Source: an uncultured Kiritimatiellota bacterium
GTDB lineage: Bacteria > Verrucomicrobiota > Kiritimatiellia > RFP12 > UBA1067
Assembly: GCA_934621385.1 (NCBI GenBank)
Contig: CAKTUI010000018.1
Coordinates: 1-53,112, forward strand
Direction: 5' to 3'
Length of the DNA: 53,112 nucleotides
The notes below the pieces were generated by a model. It did no database searches and was not told the DNA's origin. It saw only the letters and a program-made list of their open reading frames with translations. Positions 40,875 through 48,299 of this stretch are shown one piece after another; positions within the stretch are counted from its first letter, which is position 1; the number at the start of each line of letters is the position of its first letter. The position numbers and the translations under genes are program-made.

Positions 40875-40882
40875 ATACCCCC

Positions 40883-41563
40883 ATGGAAATCTTTGGCTAC
40901 ACCTTTACGAACGAAAACCTGCTGACCGAGGCCCTGACGACACCGTCCTATCGGATGCAGCGGCCGGATGTGCAGGACAACCAGCGCCTTGAGTTTCTCG
41001 GGGATGCGGTGCTCGGACTGCTCGCGGCGGATGAACTTTTTGCGGAATGCCCGAAGGATGCGGAGGGATCGCTTTCCGTGCGCCGTGCGCACATGGTGTC
41101 GTCCGCCGCGCTCTGTGCGGCGGCGAACCGTCTTGATCTTGTGCCGCGCCTGCGACGGAATCGCGGGGCGGATGCCCTGCCGAAGACGTCGAAGACGATT
41201 GCGGATGCGGTGGAGGCGATTATCGGCGCGGCCTGGCTCGATGGCGGCATGACGGCGGCGCGGCAGATTTACGCGGCGCTTGACCTCTCGACCCGCGCCT
41301 CGGCAGACGAGTGGTCGGGCAATCCGAAAGGCGAACTCCAGGTGCGCGTCCAGGCCATGGTGCCGCCGCGCCATCCGTCCTACTCGCTCATCAACACCGC
41401 CGGCAAGCCCCACGAACCAATCTTCACGGTGAAGGTCGTTGTCGACGGCGTGGGCGAGGCCATCGCCAAGGCGCGTAGCCACCGCGAGGCCGAGTCCGCC
41501 GCCGCCGCCAAGCTCCTCCGGCAGATGGCGGCGACCGATGCGGGTAAAGCCGAAGAAAAATGA
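40883..41563 (+). CDS. rnc: Ribonuclease III
   Basis: RNase III cleaves double-stranded RNA, including rRNA precursors. The signature NQRLEFLGDAVLGLLAADEL (~residues 31-50) and the second acidic motif TIADAVEAIIGAAWLDGG are intact. A C-terminal double-stranded-RNA-binding domain follows (~145-220: NPKGELQVRVQ to SAAAAKLLRQM). The length of 226 residues is normal. The ATG at 40883 has no ribosome binding site and lies eight bases after a -10, so a leaderless message is predicted. In-frame codons upstream belong to repeat R2 and are not included. Confidence 0.94.
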   Translation: MEIFGYTFTNENLLTEALTTPSYRMQRPDVQDNQRLEFLGDAVLGLLAADELFAECPKDAEGSLSVRRAHMVSSAALCAAANRLDLVPRLRRNRGADALPKTSKTIADAVEAIIGAAWLDGGMTAARQIYAALDLSTRASADEWSGNPKGELQVRVQAMVPPRHPSYSLINTAGKPHEPIFTVKVVVDGVGEAIAKARSHREAESAAAAKLLRQMAATDAGKAEEK

Positions 41564-41640
41564 AGTCGGCCGACTGACTGCAGACATACAGAGTCAGGCT
41601 GTTTTGCCGCGTTCGCGTCTGCGGAACGATTGCGGGGGTT

Positions 41641-41673
41641 CGGGGGCGCGGCCCCCGTCCTTTGCGCTTTCTT
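41641..41673 (+). terminator. Probable rnc terminator within a dispersed palindrome
   Basis: CGGGGGC and GCCCCCG (41641-41657) form a 7-bp stem with a GCG loop, followed by TCCTTTGCGCTTTCTT. The 28-base segment 41632-41659 recurs in inverted orientation at 45641-45668 with three differences, so the hairpin is also a repeat element. Confidence 0.55.
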
Positions 41674-41693
41674 CGTTCGATTCTTTTCATTCC

Positions 41694-41710
41694 AACTGGC
41701 TCAGCCAGTT
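41694..41710. promoter_or_regulatory. 8-bp perfect inverted repeat upstream of the GDPD promoter
   Basis: AACTGGCTCAGCCAGTT is a perfect 8+1+8 palindrome that ends 22 bases before the -10 hexamer, in the place of the -35. A dimeric regulator site is the simplest reading. It could equally act as part of the terminator region for rnc. Confidence 0.4.
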
Positions 41711-41729
41711 CCCTATCATACAAAAAAGG

Positions 41730-41738
41730 TGATATAAT
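41730..41738 (+). promoter_or_regulatory. Leaderless-type extended -10 promoter of the GDPD gene
   Basis: TGATATAAT (hexamer 41733-41738) is followed after eight bases by the ATG at 41747. Confidence 0.6.
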
Positions 41739-41746
41739 ACTTCTGT

Positions 41747-42715
41747 ATGAAACAGAAATTGTTTAGTTTTGCCCATGGCCGTTGTGTGCGCCTGCTCTTT
41801 ATGGCGGCGGCACTCCTTATTTCCTTCACCAGTTTCGCGGCGACGCACGTCGACAAACTGCGCGAAAAGTTCGCCAGCGGCGACCGTTCGTATGTTTTCG
41901 TCGCCATGCATCGCGGTGACTGGCGCAACTATCCCGAGAACTCGATTGACGCCATCAAGTCGTGCATCGAACTCGGTGCGGACGTGGTGGAGCTCGACGT
42001 CTCGCGCACGAAGGACGGGCACTTCGTCCTCTCGCACGACGACACGCTCGACCGCGCGACGACCGGCAAGGGGCGCGTTGAGGACCACACGCTCGCCGAA
42101 CTGAAGGATGTCAGACTGCGGGCGGGCGAGGGCGGTCCGAACGCCCCCGCGACGAAGTACGGAATCCTGACGCTCGACGAGGCCCTCGACGTCACACGCG
42201 GAAAGATTCTCGTCAACATCGACAAGTTCGTGCGCTACCCGAAGGAAATCCTCGACTGCGTGAAGGCGAAGGGGTGCATCAGCAACGTGCTCGTCAAGAC
42301 GGACTGGCACGTGAAAACCCTGCGCGACATGATCGGCGAGGAGAACTGGCGGCTGATCGAGTCGGGCGACCTCCTCTACATGCAGATCCTGCGCTATCCC
42401 GAATGGCCCCAGCCGGGCGAGGGGTGGTTTGCGCTCGAACCGCGCGCCAACTCCATCTACGAGTGCTGTTTCTCGAATGACGCGGGCGAAAAGATGGTCG
42501 TTGGCCTTCAGGCCCGTTTTCCGAGATCCCGCATTTGGATCAACACGCTTTGGGACAGTCTCTGCAACGCCCATGCGGACCACAAGGGGCTGCGCGGCGA
42601 TCCGGATGCGTGCTGGGGCTGGTGCATCGACAGGGCGAAGGCAACCTTTATCCAGACGGACGCGGGCAAGGAGGTCATCGAATATCTGAAACGGCGCAAT
42701 CGCCGCCAGTTGTGA
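41747..42715 (+). CDS. Secreted glycerophosphodiester phosphodiesterase family protein
   Basis: GDPD enzymes hydrolyse glycerophosphodiesters to glycerol-3-phosphate and an alcohol. The 322-residue protein has a signal peptide (to about residue 31, RLLFMAAALLISFTSFAA). The GDPD signature then follows: FVAMHRGDWRNYPENS with the catalytic HR, ADVVELDVSRTKDGHFVLSHDDTLDRATTGKG with the metal-binding Glu/Asp and second His, and LTLDEALDV. Later residues (QTDAGKEVIEYLKRR) close the TIM barrel. Its substrate may be lipid head groups or teichoic-acid-like polymers in the periplasm. The gene is single and leaderless-type; a perfect palindrome upstream suggests regulation. Confidence 0.82.
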   Translation: MKQKLFSFAHGRCVRLLFMAAALLISFTSFAATHVDKLREKFASGDRSYVFVAMHRGDWRNYPENSIDAIKSCIELGADVVELDVSRTKDGHFVLSHDDTLDRATTGKGRVEDHTLAELKDVRLRAGEGGPNAPATKYGILTLDEALDVTRGKILVNIDKFVRYPKEILDCVKAKGCISNVLVKTDWHVKTLRDMIGEENWRLIESGDLLYMQILRYPEWPQPGEGWFALEPRANSIYECCFSNDAGEKMVVGLQARFPRSRIWINTLWDSLCNAHADHKGLRGDPDACWGWCIDRAKATFIQTDAGKEVIEYLKRRNRRQL

Positions 42716-42827
42716 TTTGTAAAGGGCGCTTCGCCGGAAACGGAAAACAAGGCCTTTTGCTCACGCAAACCTGACACGGATGAAGTAAACTACACATCAC
42801 GTTCAGAAAACGAAAGGACAAACGACA

Positions 42828-45371
42828 ATGAAAAGACTAATTGCAGGTTTCGCTTTCGTGGCCGCGACGAGTGTCGGCTATGCGGATTCCCTGGGGGGGG
42901 GGGGTATGTCAAATCCGGCTTGGATTTACCTTCCGGCTGAAGGTGTCATTTCGAACAACAACGAAGTCGGCGTTTCGACGGACTGGGTGCTGAACGTCAA
43001 GGCGCTGGATTCAACGAAACGCACCTTGTCCATCGGGCGCGGAACCGGTGGCGATGCGTACGTGCTGAAAGAAGGATCGATTGCGGGCGGCGCAACGCTC
43101 GATTTATCCGAGCCGATTGCCGATGTGGAGGGCAATCAATGGACGATTGCGAAGTTCAACAGTTCGTGTTTCCGCAGGACGGATGCGCCGACTTCACCTG
43201 TGCGAACCTTTGTTGCTCCAAAGGAATTGGTCACGATTGATGGTAAGATTTTTGATTATGACATCCCTGCGGGAGAGTCGGTCGAGGCGACTTTTGATTG
43301 CCCGTTGCTGACGGCCATTCCGAATGGAACTTCCGGTAAAAGTTGGGTCACACTACATCTCAAGGCGCCGGGGTGCACATATATTGACAGTTACGCTCTC
43401 AGCAGTTTTGCGAAGATTGACGTAGGCGAGTGGGATTTGACGGGGGTTGAGAACATAGGTTTCCTAGCGCTTCCTTGGCCTAACTATCCGTATGGTTCAT
43501 TGAAGCTGCCGAGTCTGAGAACAATCGGGGAGAGGGCCTTTGGCATGGCGAACTATACGCGCATGGAGTGGGGGAATAGGTTCAATACGCTGACGAGCGT
43601 TGGCGAAGCGGCGCTCAATGCATCATGCGAAGAAATTGTCTTGGGTTGTGCCAGGGGATGCGTCTTTGCGAAGAGCGCGATTAATGCGGGCAACCTGAAA
43701 CGCGTGTGGATGACCGGCGCGGTTCCGTCCTTTACGACTGAAGAGGTCTCGTTCGGTGCCAATCAAGGCGAGAAAACGATGGTCTTCTACGTGCCGGATA
43801 CCGAGGCTTGGTCGGCAATCCGTGCGGCCGCGACGCCCTTGACCGAGGAGGAAGCCGCCGCGTTCAGGGCGCAACACCCGGATTGGGACGTGCCGTTCGG
43901 CGTGGTCGAGGCAAGCGTCTTTCGGACGAAAAACGCCCAGTACATCGGAACCACCGATCTTGTGTCCTTGGGCGTGATGAGCAAGATCAAGATTGAGTCT
44001 CGCTCGCAGGGACAGTATGGAGATGCGTGGGAGATTCGCGCGAATGGCGAGGTGGTTGAAGAAGGCGAAGTTCCCCTTGGCGCAGAGGTCACCGTGACGG
44101 CGAAGCCCGGGAAGAATTCGACAATCGTCACCTGGGAGGGGGGACTTCCTGACGGTACGACGCCTGCGGGCAATTCGTTTGCGTTTGCAGCAACCGAATC
44201 CGTTTCGTTTTTTGCGGTCTTTGCGCATGCGTGGGAATACGATGCCGAGACGGCAACAATTTCCGATGGCTACTGGACACTCCCGGTTGAGGCGAATGCG
44301 AATGCGCGAGAGTTGACCGTGTCCAAAGTGTCGGGTTCGATGACCTCCTCTCAAATGGGTGAACTGAATCTTTCCGGGCCGGTTTACGCGAAGGGTGCGA
44401 TTGGCGATGAGGATGAGCGCTGGGCCATTGTCCATTTGGCGTGGCAGGCATTTGGCTCGCTGCCGGCCAGGATAACGTCGTTCTATGCGCCGACAACGCT
44501 GAAGACGGTGGGGGGACAGTTATTCAACGGGGCCTTCACCCTGGATAACTATGTGTTCAACTGCCCTGAATTGACGGGTAATTTCGGAGACTGGGGCTAT
44601 ATGTTGGGAGGTTCGGAGGCGTCACGAATCGTGCTGAACGCGCCGAAGTTGACGAGCATTGGACAGAATTCGAAGACACGCAGTTTCGATCCTGCGACAT
44701 TTACTGGGACGATGTTGACGGAATGGGACTTGACGGGTCTCAAGTCTGTTCGTCCGGGCGGTCTCGCGACCTCGAAAACGACAGGCGGCCCACAGGGCGA
44801 CCTTGTGCTTCCGAATGTGGAGACAATCGAGCAGTCGGCCTTCGACGGGTGGACGCGCATCGCTTCTGCCGCATTCGGCACGAACGGAACCTTGAAGGCC
44901 CTTGGCCCGACTCTCTTCTGGAATCCGAATGCCAAGAACGGCCTGGCGGCGGGACCGAAGAAGATTGATTTCGGCACGAGCTCTGACTTCACGGTGGATG
45001 CGCGGGCTTTCTACGCGGAATTGCCGGGCAAGGTCGATGCCTATCCGAACGGTCAGCCCCTTCCGATTGAGGAAGTGTGGTTTGCGGGTGAGGCGCCGAG
45101 CGTGGAGACGCTGGACAACATCCTCGCACTCCGCGAAGTCGCCGCGGACGGCACGAAACCCGTCAAGATCTTCGCGCCGATGATGGAGAAGACCTGGCGG
45201 GCGGTGTGCAAGCCGTTCACGACCGAGGAGGCGTCCATGGCTTATGCGATGAAGGCGGAAGGCCTCCGCGTGATCGGCGTCTACCAGACGAAGGACAGTC
45301 GCCGCGTGGCGTGGCTCGTGCAGAATCCGGGCTTTGAATACCACACGGGCTTCACCATTCGCATCCGCTAA
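42828..45371 (+). CDS. BspA-like (LRR_5-type) secreted surface protein with poly-G switch
   Basis: This 847-residue protein has a signal peptide (MKRLIAGFAFVAATSVGYA). Two similar halves contain leucine-rich-like strands: residues ~40-300, with LKLPSLRTIGERAFGMANY, and ~490-790, with LVLPNVETIEQSAFDGWTRI. Both include matching phrases WDLTGVENI and WDLTGLKSV. They are separated by a bacterial-repeat-type strand segment (~395-450: NGEVVEEGEVPLGAEVTVTA). BspA-like proteins act in adhesion and host interaction. The C-terminus ends GFTIRIR, like the GFRIIIR of the 4453 gene product. A run of 12 G (42893-42904) encodes LGGGG right after the signal peptide; gain or loss of one G brings early stops. 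AAAGGA precedes the ATG. Confidence 0.75.
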   Translation: MKRLIAGFAFVAATSVGYADSLGGGGMSNPAWIYLPAEGVISNNNEVGVSTDWVLNVKALDSTKRTLSIGRGTGGDAYVLKEGSIAGGATLDLSEPIADVEGNQWTIAKFNSSCFRRTDAPTSPVRTFVAPKELVTIDGKIFDYDIPAGESVEATFDCPLLTAIPNGTSGKSWVTLHLKAPGCTYIDSYALSSFAKIDVGEWDLTGVENIGFLALPWPNYPYGSLKLPSLRTIGERAFGMANYTRMEWGNRFNTLTSVGEAALNASCEEIVLGCARGCVFAKSAINAGNLKRVWMTGAVPSFTTEEVSFGANQGEKTMVFYVPDTEAWSAIRAAATPLTEEEAAAFRAQHPDWDVPFGVVEASVFRTKNAQYIGTTDLVSLGVMSKIKIESRSQGQYGDAWEIRANGEVVEEGEVPLGAEVTVTAKPGKNSTIVTWEGGLPDGTTPAGNSFAFAATESVSFFAVFAHAWEYDAETATISDGYWTLPVEANANARELTVSKVSGSMTSSQMGELNLSGPVYAKGAIGDEDERWAIVHLAWQAFGSLPARITSFYAPTTLKTVGGQLFNGAFTLDNYVFNCPELTGNFGDWGYMLGGSEASRIVLNAPKLTSIGQNSKTRSFDPATFTGTMLTEWDLTGLKSVRPGGLATSKTTGGPQGDLVLPNVETIEQSAFDGWTRIASAAFGTNGTLKALGPTLFWNPNAKNGLAAGPKKIDFGTSSDFTVDARAFYAELPGKVDAYPNGQPLPIEEVWFAGEAPSVETLDNILALREVAADGTKPVKIFAPMMEKTWRAVCKPFTTEEASMAYAMKAEGLRVIGVYQTKDSRRVAWLVQNPGFEYHTGFTIRIR
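42893..42904 (+). repeat. Homopolymer tract G12 within a secreted-protein gene
   Basis: Twelve consecutive G lie at codons 22-26 of the BspA-like gene, the longest homopolymer I noticed in the window. The present length keeps the frame open. One base fewer gives a stop about 35 codons on; one more gives a stop about 12 codons on. Confidence 0.9.
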
Positions 45372-45680
45372 TGCCGACGGACAGTGTTGGTGACGATCGC
45401 CCCGACGGATTCCTCCGCCAGGGCGAATTGTTTCTTGTGGGTGAGTGGGGGCTTTTGCCACTGAACACACAGAAAGCCGTGCGGCGTGGGTTGTTCAACC
45501 ACGGAATACACGGAAAGGGGGAGGGTTGTTTTAGCCGCAGAGGGCGCAAAGGGCACAGAGAAAGAGGGAGGGGGCTCGTCGAGCCCGGCCGCCCGAATGG
45601 GCGGGGCCTGCCGGACGGCAGGCCGGCAAAACGGCGAAGGGACGGGGACTGCGCCCCCGAACCCTCGCTTGAGAGGGGCA

Positions 45681-46027
45681 GAGCGCAGAAGGGCGGAGCA
45701 AAGCCCCACCGCGTAGGCGTTGTGTAGGCCCAGTCGCGGCAGACTGAATGGGCGAGGCCTGCCGGACGGCAGGCCGGTAAAACCATCTGCCGCGTTCCGG
45801 CCTGAGGACGGCCTGCTCTTCCTCTCGGGTGAGGGGGCGCGCGCGAAGTGTCGCGAGTGAGGCCTTCCACGGGGTGCCACCGTAGGAGTTGTCTTGTCCG
45901 CAACCAGTGATAACCACCGAGGCAGGGCAGGCTAAGCGAAGCTTTGTAGTCTAAGCGTGAGAGGTGAGCGCAACCGTGGAAGCCGAGACCGAGCGACAGC
46001 TTCGCGCAAGCCCCCGAGCAGGCGGTT
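45681..46027 (+). repeat. Dispersed repeat R2, copy 2 (~347 bp)
   Basis: This is the second copy of the element at 40526-40863, in the same orientation and again directly upstream of a promoter. The inverted repeat inside it (45756-45775) is perfect here, whereas copy 1 has one mismatch. Its last bases contribute the first T of the -35 hexamer of the next operon. Confidence 0.8.
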
Positions 46028-46055
46028 GACCGTATGTATCGAGAACTGCTATAAT
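46026..46055 (+). promoter_or_regulatory. Promoter of the envelope-glycan operon
   Basis: TTGACC (46026-46031), an 18-base spacer and TATAAT (46050-46055) with a TGC extension make the best-matched promoter of the window. The leader to the ATG at 46084 is about 20 bases. Confidence 0.75.
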
Positions 46056-46083
46056 ACGGAGTGAAATAAATGGATTTGAAGAA

Positions 46084-47112
46084 ATGAAACGATTTGACAA
46101 GGGACAGTGGCGCAAGTGCCGACGGGTGCTGATTCGTCCGTTTGAGTGGATAGGCATCGGCTTGGGGTGGCTCATCCTGACGAATCTGCCGCATCGGGCG
46201 CTGATGGGGCTGTGCGACTTCATGTCCGCCGTGATGTACGTCTTTGACCATCGGGGGCGGTGTCGCTCCCTTGAGAACCTTCGAATCGTTCGCGGCACCT
46301 GCACGGGGACGGAGGGAACGACGGCCTTTGATCCAGACCGCGCGAAGTACCTGCCGTCGCGTCAGGAGCGACTCATCATCCGACGGTCCTACCGGAACAT
46401 GGCACGGACAATCGGCCACATCTTCTGGACGTGCCGAAAGGCGAAGGAACGCGCCGCGAGCGTTGGCGAAATGTCCGAGGAGGGGAAGGCGTTCCTTCGG
46501 GCGAACCATCCGGCGGTCACGGTCTCGGCGCACCTCGGATGCTGGGAAATTCTCTCTCAGCTCGCCTACCTTGAAGGCCATCAGATGATGTCCGTCGCCA
46601 AGCGCATCGGGACGGATGGCATGACGCAGATGCTGATGAAGGCGCGCAAGTCCATTGGACAGGAGATTGTCCCGGCGGACGGGGCCTTTCGTCCGCTCAT
46701 GAAGGGGATTCGGGAAGGGCGGTCGCTTGGGCTTCTCGTCGACCAGAAGGTCGCCCCCGAGAACGGGGGCGTCTGGATTCGCTTCATGGGGCGGCCCTTG
46801 CCCGTTTCCGCCGCGCCGGCATTCTTCTCGGCCAAGGCACGGGTGCCGATTGCCGTCGCCTGGTCGCGTCCGCTCAGGGGCGGTCGGTATCGCTGCGAGG
46901 TCATTGACATCATTCAGCCGGAAGAGGCGCGGGATATGTGGGGGACGACCCAGCGGTGCGCCCACGACCTTGAGCGCGTGATTCGTCGCCATCCGTCCTG
47001 CTGGGTGCTGAACTACAACTACTATCGCGAGCCTGTCACCGAGGAGGTCCTTCAGGAACTTGCCAAGCGTGAGGCGAAGGGGTCTCTCGGGAAGTCCGGG
47101 CGGCGAGGCTGA
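46084..47112 (+). CDS. LpxL/HtrB-family lipid A acyltransferase-like protein
   Basis: Members transfer acyl chains to lipid A precursors or to phosphatidylinositol mannosides. The 342-residue protein has an N-terminal membrane anchor (WIGIGLGWLILTNLPHRALMGL), SYRNMARTIGHIFW, and the catalytic H-x4-E motif in VSAHLGCWEILSQLAYLEGH. DGAFRPLMKGIREGRSLGLLVDQK and GVWIRFMGRPLPVSAAPAFFS match the later family blocks. It opens an operon with a kinase-like protein and glycosyltransferases, fitting lipopolysaccharide or other glycolipid assembly at the inner membrane. GAAGAA precedes the ATG. Confidence 0.82.
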   Translation: MKRFDKGQWRKCRRVLIRPFEWIGIGLGWLILTNLPHRALMGLCDFMSAVMYVFDHRGRCRSLENLRIVRGTCTGTEGTTAFDPDRAKYLPSRQERLIIRRSYRNMARTIGHIFWTCRKAKERAASVGEMSEEGKAFLRANHPAVTVSAHLGCWEILSQLAYLEGHQMMSVAKRIGTDGMTQMLMKARKSIGQEIVPADGAFRPLMKGIREGRSLGLLVDQKVAPENGGVWIRFMGRPLPVSAAPAFFSAKARVPIAVAWSRPLRGGRYRCEVIDIIQPEEARDMWGTTQRCAHDLERVIRRHPSCWVLNYNYYREPVTEEVLQELAKREAKGSLGKSGRRG

Positions 47113-47117
47113 GCTGA

Positions 47118-48299
47118 ATGCTGATTGCGTTGCATATTCTCCTCTTCTTTCTGATGACGGGAGTCTCGCTGTCCCTCTTTTTGGTCGGATGGCGGCGGCG
47201 GGAATGGCGCGGCGGACTTTGCGCCATGGGCTTCGTCATCTTTGGAGTGGCGGTCACGGCGTTGGATCCGCTACTGCGGAACTTGCCCGACTTTGGGCTT
47301 GACGAGCCGGAATTGATACCGATTGGCATTTCCCTTGTGCTGGGTGTGGCCTGCATCATCCGGTGGTGGGGGTCGACACGGGCGGCCTTCGGGGAGGTCA
47401 TGAGGAATCGGTGGTTCCTCCTTCTCGTCTGGGGACTGCTGTCCGTCTCCGTCCTCTCGAACCTGGCGAAGGACAAGCACCTGTGGGGGTTCTTCGCCCC
47501 GTCGCCCGTCCATCGGCAGGATTTGCGGATGTTGGCCCAGGGGATGACGGTGGTCTTCGGGCACTGCCTTTTGCTGCACTGGGCGATCCTGTTCCTTCGG
47601 GACGAGTGGGACCGAATCGTCCACCGCCGTTCGCCGCACGAGCACCTCCTGAAGGAGCATCCGCTGACGAAAATCGGCCAGGGAGCGCGGCGCGTCTGCT
47701 ATCGGATTGGTGAGACGGGCTTTTGCGTCAAGTTCATGCGCGACCCATCCGACACGCGGTCGGGGCGGAAGATTGGCTGGCGGTTTGCGCGGATGCTGAA
47801 GAACGGCCGCTTTGACCGGCGGCTGAACATCAACTGCCTTGAGGCCGAGGCGATGGAGAAGTATCGGCACGTGGCCGGTCCGGCGGTCGCGGCCGCGCTG
47901 CCGGAAGTCGTCGAGGTCGTCTTCGACGAGCGCCGCGGCTACGGCGTCCTGATGTCCTATCTGACGAATGCGGACGGCTCGTCCATCGACCGCGCCACTT
48001 CAGAAATGGCGCGGCGCACGGACCGCTCGTTCAGGGTTTCGTGCTACTACCAAATCAGCACCCTGCTGGGGGAACTCATCGCCTGCTCGGCGCCGTTCTT
48101 CGAGCCGGACAATTTCGATGCGCAGATTCAGGCGGACGGGTCGGTTCGGGTGCGCATGATTGATTTCGAGCCGGTCGACAAGAAGTTCCTGCCGATTGCC
48201 GAGTGGGTGCCGCTCGTCCGGCGGCAGAACCTTCTGCGCAAGGCGATTCTGCACCTCAAGGGAATGCGGGAGAAGTATGGTATAATATGCGGCGCATGA
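47118..48299 (+). CDS. Membrane protein fused to a YrbL-like kinase-fold domain
   Basis: The first ~165 residues of this 393-residue protein contain about five hydrophobic segments (LIALHILLFFLMTGVSLSLFL at the start, MTVVFGHCLLLHWAILFL last). The C-terminal ~200 residues resemble YrbL, a protein-kinase-like family associated with outer-membrane stress. EHPLTKIGQGARRVCYRIG is followed by GFCVKFMRD (probable ATP-binding Lys), a helical region LEAEAMEKYRHVAG, VLMSYLTNADG, and MIDFEPVDKKFLPIAEW with a candidate catalytic/metal Asp. Position between a lipid A-type acyltransferase and glycosyltransferases suggests phosphorylation of a lipid-linked sugar. It starts five bases after the acyltransferase stop. 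The family assignment is moderate. Confidence 0.55.
   Translation: MLIALHILLFFLMTGVSLSLFLVGWRRREWRGGLCAMGFVIFGVAVTALDPLLRNLPDFGLDEPELIPIGISLVLGVACIIRWWGSTRAAFGEVMRNRWFLLLVWGLLSVSVLSNLAKDKHLWGFFAPSPVHRQDLRMLAQGMTVVFGHCLLLHWAILFLRDEWDRIVHRRSPHEHLLKEHPLTKIGQGARRVCYRIGETGFCVKFMRDPSDTRSGRKIGWRFARMLKNGRFDRRLNINCLEAEAMEKYRHVAGPAVAAALPEVVEVVFDERRGYGVLMSYLTNADGSSIDRATSEMARRTDRSFRVSCYYQISTLLGELIACSAPFFEPDNFDAQIQADGSVRVRMIDFEPVDKKFLPIAEWVPLVRRQNLLRKAILHLKGMREKYGIICGA
48278..48286 (+). promoter_or_regulatory. Leaderless-type internal promoter in the envelope operon
   Basis: TGGTATAAT (hexamer 48281-48286) lies in the last codons of the YrbL-like gene, nine bases before the next ATG. Confidence 0.55.

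Larger units (their letters stand above)
40191..40882. other. Long intergenic region with array C and repeat R2
   Basis: From 40191 to 40339 I see no gene, only a small hairpin (ACGC/GCGT near 40290-40299). Array C and one R2 copy follow. Short open frames on both strands give Arg/Ser/Pro-rich nonsense that follows the repeats and is not supported. The last bases carry the rnc promoter. Confidence 0.5.
45372..46083. other. Repeat-filled intergenic region before the envelope operon
   Basis: Positions 45494-45580 hold degenerate ACCACGGAATACACGG and GCAGAGGGCGCAAAGGGCAC sequences. Two copies of a perfect inverted repeat GGCCTGCCGGACGGCAGGCC lie at 45605-45624 and 45756-45775. A reverse copy of the rnc-terminator palindrome is at 45641-45668. 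Repeat R2 fills the rest. Long minus-strand frames across this region encode Arg/Pro/Ser-rich nonsense and are not called. No terminator for the preceding gene is evident. Confidence 0.5.

Noticed and set aside
45352..46992. 546-codon minus-strand frame across repeat R2
   Set aside because: Covers repeats and the antisense of the acyltransferase gene. The Pro/Arg/Ser-rich peptide mirrors that from R2 copy 1, showing that it follows repeat DNA rather than selection for protein.
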